Part shown: piece after piece, positions 58,823 to 64,000 of the stretch | Position numbering within the stretch: the stretch's first letter is position 1 | How the letters are laid out: each line of letters begins with the position of its first letter | Origin: Alteromonas sp. ALT199 | Lineage (GTDB): Bacteria > Pseudomonadota > Gammaproteobacteria > Enterobacterales > Alteromonadaceae | DNA length: 64,000 nt | Assembly (NCBI RefSeq): GCF_018619335.1 | Contig: NZ_JAHHDX010000163.1 | Span: 34,756 to 98,755, forward strand | Direction: 5' to 3' | Notes under the pieces: model-generated | The model's database searches: none | Seen by the model: the letters and a program-made list of their open reading frames with translations, nothing else | Told to the model about the DNA's origin: nothing | Program-made: the position numbers and the translations under genes

Positions 58823-60439
58823 TTATTGCATAAGTGCCGTTAGGCTTTCTGCAACTTGCTTTGCTTTTGCAGCGCGTGCTGCCTGTTGCTCCATCAAGTC
58901 TTTTGCAGTTTGGCGAACTTTCGACATTGGCGCTTTAGCTAGTTTGGCTACGCCCTTACCGTAGTTCTTATCTGCGTTGTACATATAAGCACTAATGACT
59001 ACGCGAATCTCTTCTTCAGGTACCGATGCTAACGCTCCGCCTAAGTTACTAATCAGGTGCGCTTGACCTTCTTTAGTCAGGTTTCTGAAAAACTCACCCG
59101 CTTGCTTAAAGTTCTGTTCTTTGTAGAACGGAATTTGTTGTGTCATACCGGCAAGTGGCTTACTTGAATAACGAAACGCTGGGTCTTCGTTTAGGTCTAG
59201 GCGACGGCTTGGCTGATAGTTCACATCGCGATTAGAGCTAGTTGTGCGAAGCTGACCGTGTTGCTCGTGATTATTGATAACCGCATTTTTCGGCGCATTA
59301 ATCGGAATACGATACGCGTTCACACCTAAACGATAGCGCTGCGTGTCAGCATACGAGAACAAACGACCTTGAAGCATTCTGTCTTCTGATGGCTCAATAC
59401 CTGGAATTAAATTGCTTGGCGCAAATGCCGCTTGCTCAGTTTCTTCAAAGAAGTTGTCTGGCACACGGTTAAGCACTAAACGACCAATTTTCTTAGCAGG
59501 AACCAAAGATTCAGGCCAAACTTTAGTTGTATCAAGTGGGTTAAACTCGAAGTCATCTAACTGTTCTGGCTCTAACTCTTGAAGATACAGATCCCAAGAT
59601 GCTGTTTCACCTTTTTCACCGATACGGGTATACACATCAGTGGTGTGCGGCTGGAAGTCCATACCTTGAACTTTCATTGCTTCTTCAGCAGAGAAGTTCT
59701 TAATAGGTTGGTTCGCTTTCCAAGTAAACTTCACGTACTTGTAATTACCTTCGTCATCAACAAATTTAAATGCGTGAACACCTGAGCCGTCCATATTTAA
59801 ATAGCTTGCTGGTGTGCCGTAATCAGAGAAAAGCATGGTTAACGTATGCGTTGACTCTGGCACGTGCGAGAAGAAATCAAAAATACGCTTCGCGTCTTGC
59901 TTGTTCGTCACTGGTGATGGTTTAAATGCGTGTACCATATCAGGGAATTTAATTGCATCGCGAATAAAGAATACCGGAAAGTTGTTACCTACTAGATCCC
60001 AGTTTCCTTGTTCGGTGTAAAACTTCACCGCAAAACCACGTGGGTCGCGCAACGTCTCTGGCGACAAATGTCCGTGAACTACTGATGAAAAACGAACAAA
60101 TACTTCTGTTTTTTTGCCTTCGCCTTGAAATGGTGCGGCAACTGTTTCGTCAGATAAGTCGACATAGTTTTCATAGTAGCCGTGGATACCAACACCACGA
60201 GCGTGAACAACGCGCTCTGGAATACGCTCACGGTCGAATGCCGCTAGTTTTTCAATAAGATGAGAGTCTTGTAGTAATACTGGTCCCCATGGACCTGCGG
60301 TTTGCGAGTTTTGGTTATTACCGACAGGTGCGCCATTTTGGCGAGTTAGCGTATCTGCGCTTACGCCTAAAGTAAGCATGCTGGCAGCAACGCCGCCTAG
60401 TACGAATTTAGTTAAAGTTGATTTCATCGAGGTTCTCAC
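58823..60439 (-). CDS. Secreted (periplasmic) heme catalase, KatB-like
   Basis: 538 residues from a GTG start at 60437-60439, chosen because AGGAG lies 7 bases upstream; an ATG four codons later has no ribosome site. Signal peptide (LGGVAASMLTLGVSA, cleavage about 29). Monofunctional catalase motifs: distal His in VVHARGVGIHGYY (about 80), Asn in NFPVFFIRD (about 155), and the heme-ligand Tyr in RLFSYADTQRYRLG (about 365). The periplasmic form and the adjoining ankyrin gene recall KatB/AnkB. It complements the cytoplasmic KatG at 7361-9550. Confidence 0.93.
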   Translation of the reverse strand: MRTSMKSTLTKFVLGGVAASMLTLGVSADTLTRQNGAPVGNNQNSQTAGPWGPVLLQDSHLIEKLAAFDRERIPERVVHARGVGIHGYYENYVDLSDETVAAPFQGEGKKTEVFVRFSSVVHGHLSPETLRDPRGFAVKFYTEQGNWDLVGNNFPVFFIRDAIKFPDMVHAFKPSPVTNKQDAKRIFDFFSHVPESTHTLTMLFSDYGTPASYLNMDGSGVHAFKFVDDEGNYKYVKFTWKANQPIKNFSAEEAMKVQGMDFQPHTTDVYTRIGEKGETASWDLYLQELEPEQLDDFEFNPLDTTKVWPESLVPAKKIGRLVLNRVPDNFFEETEQAAFAPSNLIPGIEPSEDRMLQGRLFSYADTQRYRLGVNAYRIPINAPKNAVINNHEQHGQLRTTSSNRDVNYQPSRRLDLNEDPAFRYSSKPLAGMTQQIPFYKEQNFKQAGEFFRNLTKEGQAHLISNLGGALASVPEEEIRVVISAYMYNADKNYGKGVAKLAKAPMSKVRQTAKDLMEQQAARAAKAKQVAESLTALMQ

Positions 60440-60488
60440 AGCTGTACTCCTACATGAAGGTTGGTACGAGGTTTAGGGGCTTTTACTT

Positions 60489-60602
60489 CTAGTCGCCGTA
60501 ATAGTTATCAGCGTAATTACATTGCGTTCGAATGGGTTGATTCGTGGCGGAGGAAACACGATGGCTATGTGCCGTTGTTAGCTTTTTTAATAGTGCGTTC
60601 AT
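60489..60602 (-). CDS. Candidate small ORF (37 residues) upstream of the catalase
   Basis: ATG at 60600-60602 with a perfect AAGGAG 6 bases upstream; stop at 60489-60491. Product begins MNALLKKLTTAHSHRVSS and ends NYADNYYGD, with no signal peptide or TM. It ends about 50 bases before the catalase GTG and is in the same direction, so it could be a leader peptide or a small partner protein. No family is recognised. Evidence is the ribosome site and position only. Confidence 0.45.
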   Translation of the reverse strand: MNALLKKLTTAHSHRVSSATNQPIRTQCNYADNYYGD

Positions 60603-60734
60603 TTCGCTCTCCTTGTTAAGTTGAGAGCATTATCATTAATTGGTTAAAACTATTAAAATGAGATAATTTGATTCAATTAATCAAGCAAAACGATTGTAAA
60701 TATGGTGGCTAATCGCATTTTTTTATGAACGAGA

Positions 60735-60826
60735 GTGATAGCTATTGCTGTGGGAAAGTGATTGCTACTGCCGTGGGAAAGTGATTGCTACTGCCGTGGG
60801 AAAGTGATTGCTACTGCCGTGGGAAA
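60735..60826. repeat. 23-bp tandem repeat, four units
   Basis: Units of 23 bases containing GTGATTGCTACTGCCGTGGG at 60758-60780, 60781-60803 and 60804-60826 are identical; the first unit at 60735-60757 differs at a few bases. The period is not a multiple of 3. Location is the non-coding gap before the catalase region. Confidence 0.9.
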
Positions 60827-60939
60827 GTGAAAATTATCTGTCTTTTAAAGGCTAGCAAGTATAGTAAGGATAAGTGTTTGAGAAAAAATGCGGCGGCGTT
60901 TTTGTCAAAACGTTGCCGCATAAAATCATTCGAAAAAAC

Positions 60940-62292
60940 TTAGGCTTTAAGCCAGGGGCCGGTAATTGCTAACGTTTTCGTTGGTGAGTAAATATTGACG
61001 AAAAGCGTATTACCATCAGGCGAGAAACACGCGCCTGCTAGTTCTGTTTGCGCATGTAATTTAGCAAAGTTGTATACTTCTCCGCTTGGCGTAACACCGC
61101 GCAAATGGTTATCCACTATGTCGGTGTATTGATCTTCGCACACTAATAAATGCCCGTTCGGGCACACAGTTAGATTATCGCCAAAGTTGTACAGATTCTT
61201 GTCTTCACTTTCTAAAAACAGCTGAAGCTTGTCTTGCGTCCCATCAGCAGATGGAACAACCTTCATCACCTGACCTAGCTGCTTTTGCCCACCGTTGGTA
61301 CAGCAGAAATAAAGCTCTTCTTCGCCCCAGTGTATGCCTTCACCGCGAACAAATAGCGCAGCGCCTTTCTCGTACCCTTGCACGCGTAAATCATCATTAG
61401 GACTTTCTGGGTTATCTAATGCTACCCACTCAACGTCGAACCATGTGGCTACATGCATAGTATTGGCACTCCAGTTACGTGTATCTAACTGAGGCTTGTC
61501 TTTTACCACCAACGCTTCTAACTGACCGCCAGAAGCTAAGTTACCGTATTCATTTGGTACAAAGCGATAAAGCAAGCTATCGACTCTGTCTTCGGTTAGA
61601 TAAACAATACCGGTTTTGGGGTCGACACAAGCCGCTTCGTGGTTAAAACGCCCCATGTCTTTAAGCGGCTTCGCTTCTATTAATGAGCTCGCATTGGCAG
61701 GCACCTCAAAGATATAGCCGTGATCTGTGTTTACCACATCGCCGTTAGGGCCGTGAGGACGGTCTACCGACTCTTCACACGTTAGCCACGTGCCCCAAGG
61801 CGTAATGCCGCCTGAACAATTTCTTACGGTGCCAGCCAGGCTAATAAACTCTTTTTCAACCTTTTGAGTGCTAAGGTTATACACCATGGTTGTAGTACCG
61901 CCGGGTAAAGCAATGCCATTAGCGTAACTGTCATAAGCTAAGTCGCTAGCATGCGCTTGAATAGACTCAGGCTGAGCACTTAAATGTTTAGGGTGTAGTT
62001 CATGATTGCGTATTAGCGCCACTTTGTCGCTACTACCATCTATAGGCAGGCAACCCATCCCATCCGCTCTATCAGGTACGTGCATACCGTCTGACATTGC
62101 ATTACCAAGACTTGAGATAACTTTATAGCTAAAGCCTTTAGGTAAATCGAGGAGCTTTTGAGGGTCAGCTACAAGCGCCCCATAGCCTTCGCTAATTGGC
62201 ATAGACGCCAAGTTCATTTTCTTACCAAAAGCACTGGTCGCTAGACCACCAAATGCCAAAGAGCCTACTAAAAACTGGCGTCGTGTAATCAT
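60940..62292 (-). CDS. Tat-exported PhoX-like phosphatase (DUF839 family)
   Basis: 450 residues from the ATG at 62290-62292. A Tat signal (TRRQFLVGSLAFGGLATSAFG) is present, shortened here to the key TRRQFLVGS. PhoX-type marks include the Cys and surrounding NCSGGITPWGTWLTCEE (about 143-160), GRFNHEAACVDPKTG (about 210), and GDNLTVCPNGHLLVCEDQ (about 380), the calcium/iron ligand region of the family. It probably releases phosphate from organic esters in the periplasm. It is monocistronic on the minus strand; no Pho box was identified. Confidence 0.82.
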   Translation of the reverse strand: MITRRQFLVGSLAFGGLATSAFGKKMNLASMPISEGYGALVADPQKLLDLPKGFSYKVISSLGNAMSDGMHVPDRADGMGCLPIDGSSDKVALIRNHELHPKHLSAQPESIQAHASDLAYDSYANGIALPGGTTTMVYNLSTQKVEKEFISLAGTVRNCSGGITPWGTWLTCEESVDRPHGPNGDVVNTDHGYIFEVPANASSLIEAKPLKDMGRFNHEAACVDPKTGIVYLTEDRVDSLLYRFVPNEYGNLASGGQLEALVVKDKPQLDTRNWSANTMHVATWFDVEWVALDNPESPNDDLRVQGYEKGAALFVRGEGIHWGEEELYFCCTNGGQKQLGQVMKVVPSADGTQDKLQLFLESEDKNLYNFGDNLTVCPNGHLLVCEDQYTDIVDNHLRGVTPSGEVYNFAKLHAQTELAGACFSPDGNTLFVNIYSPTKTLAITGPWLKA

Positions 62293-62465
62293 GAAAATCT
62301 CGTTAAACAATAAAGCCGGGCATGATAGCCATTAATTGTTACAGTATAACAACACCATAAGAAATTATTGGCAAGTGACATTCGCATTTTATAGGCAAAC
62401 AGCTTGGGGAAAGCGGTTAATGGGGAGAATGCGGGTTGATCTCGAAGCTCTTACATAAAAGCTGG

Positions 62466-62744
62466 GATGGGTTTACGGCGTATAGCTCCCCTCCTCTTCA
62501 AACCTTTTGCTATTCCGATCAAGGAGGGAGTGAAGCCCCATCAAAAACTCTCAGCAGCAGGGACGCTGCTGCGAAGCCGCCATGGATGGCTTTACGGCGT
62601 GTTACTCCTCTCCTCTTCAAAGCTCTTGTTATGCCGATTAACGAGGGAGTGAGTGTATGCCCTCTGAAACCCTACACCGCATGGATGCGGTGTCGGAGCC
62701 CCCATGGATGGGTTCACGGCGTGTTTCAGAGGGCATACACTCAC
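62466..62744. repeat. Tandem array of composite palindromes C1-C3
   Basis: Three units with a period of about 119-122 bases: GATGG(G/C)TTTACGGCGT begins at 62466, 62585 and, as GATGGGTTCACGGCGT, 62707. C3 has perfect 22-bp arms (62649-62670 and 62723-62744) and a 52-base core with hairpins ACACCGCATGGATGCGGTGT and CCCATGGATGGG. C2 has CAGCAGCAGGGACGCTGCTG and CCATGGATGG but decayed arms. C1 is only a right-hand part. Between units is a degenerate spacer beginning CTCCTCTTCAAA. Confidence 0.85.
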
Positions 62745-62762
62745 GTACTTTCTAAAAGGCAT

Positions 62763-62792
62763 AAAAAAAGCGCACCTAAGTGCGCTTTTTTT
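62763..62792 (-). terminator. Terminator of tuf
   Basis: GCGCAC / GTGCGC hairpin, loop CTAA, with A-run on one side and T-run on the other; just after the tuf stop on the minus strand. Confidence 0.9.
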
Positions 62793-62814
62793 GGCTTGTG
62801 TTGCTAAGTCTAGA

Positions 62815-63998
<1,184 letters not shown>

Positions 63999-64000
63999 TT

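Larger units (their letters stand above)
60440..60939. other. Region upstream of the catalase with small ORF and tandem repeat
   Basis: 500 bases between the PhoX-like and catalase genes. It contains the small ORF at 60489-60602 and the 23-bp tandem repeat at 60735-60826 (listed separately). The catalase promoter probably lies right of 60602. Confidence 0.5.
62293..62814. other. Intergenic region with composite palindrome array
   Basis: 522 bases between the PhoX-like and tuf genes, without a supported gene. Almost the whole of 62466-62744 is occupied by the tandem array of composite palindromes (listed separately), followed by the tuf terminator. Confidence 0.6.

Noticed and set aside
60735..60826. 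Tandem repeats resembling a CRISPR array
   Set aside because: Direct head-to-tail copies with no variable spacers, so not CRISPR.
62466..62744. Integron attC-like site or cassette array
   Set aside because: No GTTRRRY/RYYYAAC core sites and no cassette genes; the repeated core is TGGA hairpins instead.
62436..62807. Plus-strand reading frame across the palindrome array
   Set aside because: It follows the repeats and would encode repeated low-support peptides; the palindromes explain the open frame.

Overview
The window looks like a chromosomal segment of a marine gammaproteobacterium of the order Alteromonadales, most likely Alteromonas. This is an inference from gene content: Na+-NQR, FabV, an Oar-type TonB-dependent receptor, many secreted proteins, a PEP-CTERM protein and moderate GC judged by eye. 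The mdh/argR divergent pair and the acetate locus fit a gammaproteobacterium. No rRNA, tRNA, CRISPR array, prophage or intact insertion sequence was found.

Layout. 1-13.5 kb is mainly core metabolism: nqrAB (minus, nqrB cut by the window edge), fabV, fklB, ppc, katG, a secreted protein broken by a frameshift, mdh, argR with paired ARG boxes, and a DJ-1/PfpI protein. 13.6-22 kb holds an Oar-like TonB-dependent receptor, divergent from an unrecognised two-gene unit (membrane-anchored PhnD-like binding protein plus a two-TM protein with a winged-helix-like tail), then uridine kinase, a nucleoside transporter and a 2OG-Fe(II) oxygenase. 22-24.8 kb has a transglutaminase-like/TPR lipoprotein and a receiver-GGDEF diguanylate cyclase.

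24.8-41.6 kb is an acetate-utilisation region: a DEDD exonuclease, a cNMP/CBS/nucleotidyltransferase (DUF294) protein, an ActP-like symporter with its DUF4212 partner, a CrbS-type transporter-histidine kinase (carrying a one-base frameshift), CrbR, Acs and a porin. Inside it lie an MscS channel and a rimK / AstE-like / rimB operon. Similar GAC-N4-GTC palindromes lie in front of both the symporter/kinase genes and acs.

41.7-45.2 kb holds a Na+/Pi cotransporter, a Tas-type aldo-keto reductase and an orphan HBM-type sensor. 45.4-58 kb is the most unusual part. Two paralogous secreted S8 proteases with SLH-like tails flank a signalling cassette: FHA-GAF, a transmembrane Ser/Thr kinase with TPRs, a NarX-like histidine kinase and a LuxR-type response regulator. 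A PEP-CTERM protein follows. The second protease and the PEP-CTERM gene share an identical 14-bp promoter motif at almost the same distance from their start codons. 58-62.3 kb carries an ankyrin protein, a secreted catalase and a Tat-exported PhoX-like protein. The window ends inside/at a tuf gene on the minus strand.

Two genome-scale signals stand out. First, a family of composite palindromes (near 11.0, 54.65 and 62.5-62.7 kb, perhaps a relic at 7.2 kb): long element-specific arms enclose a conserved core of two hairpins with TGGA tips. Second, three genes (the secreted protein, crbS, tuf) each carry a single-base deletion at a short A/T run. One is essential tuf, so sequencing error must be considered before biological explanations.
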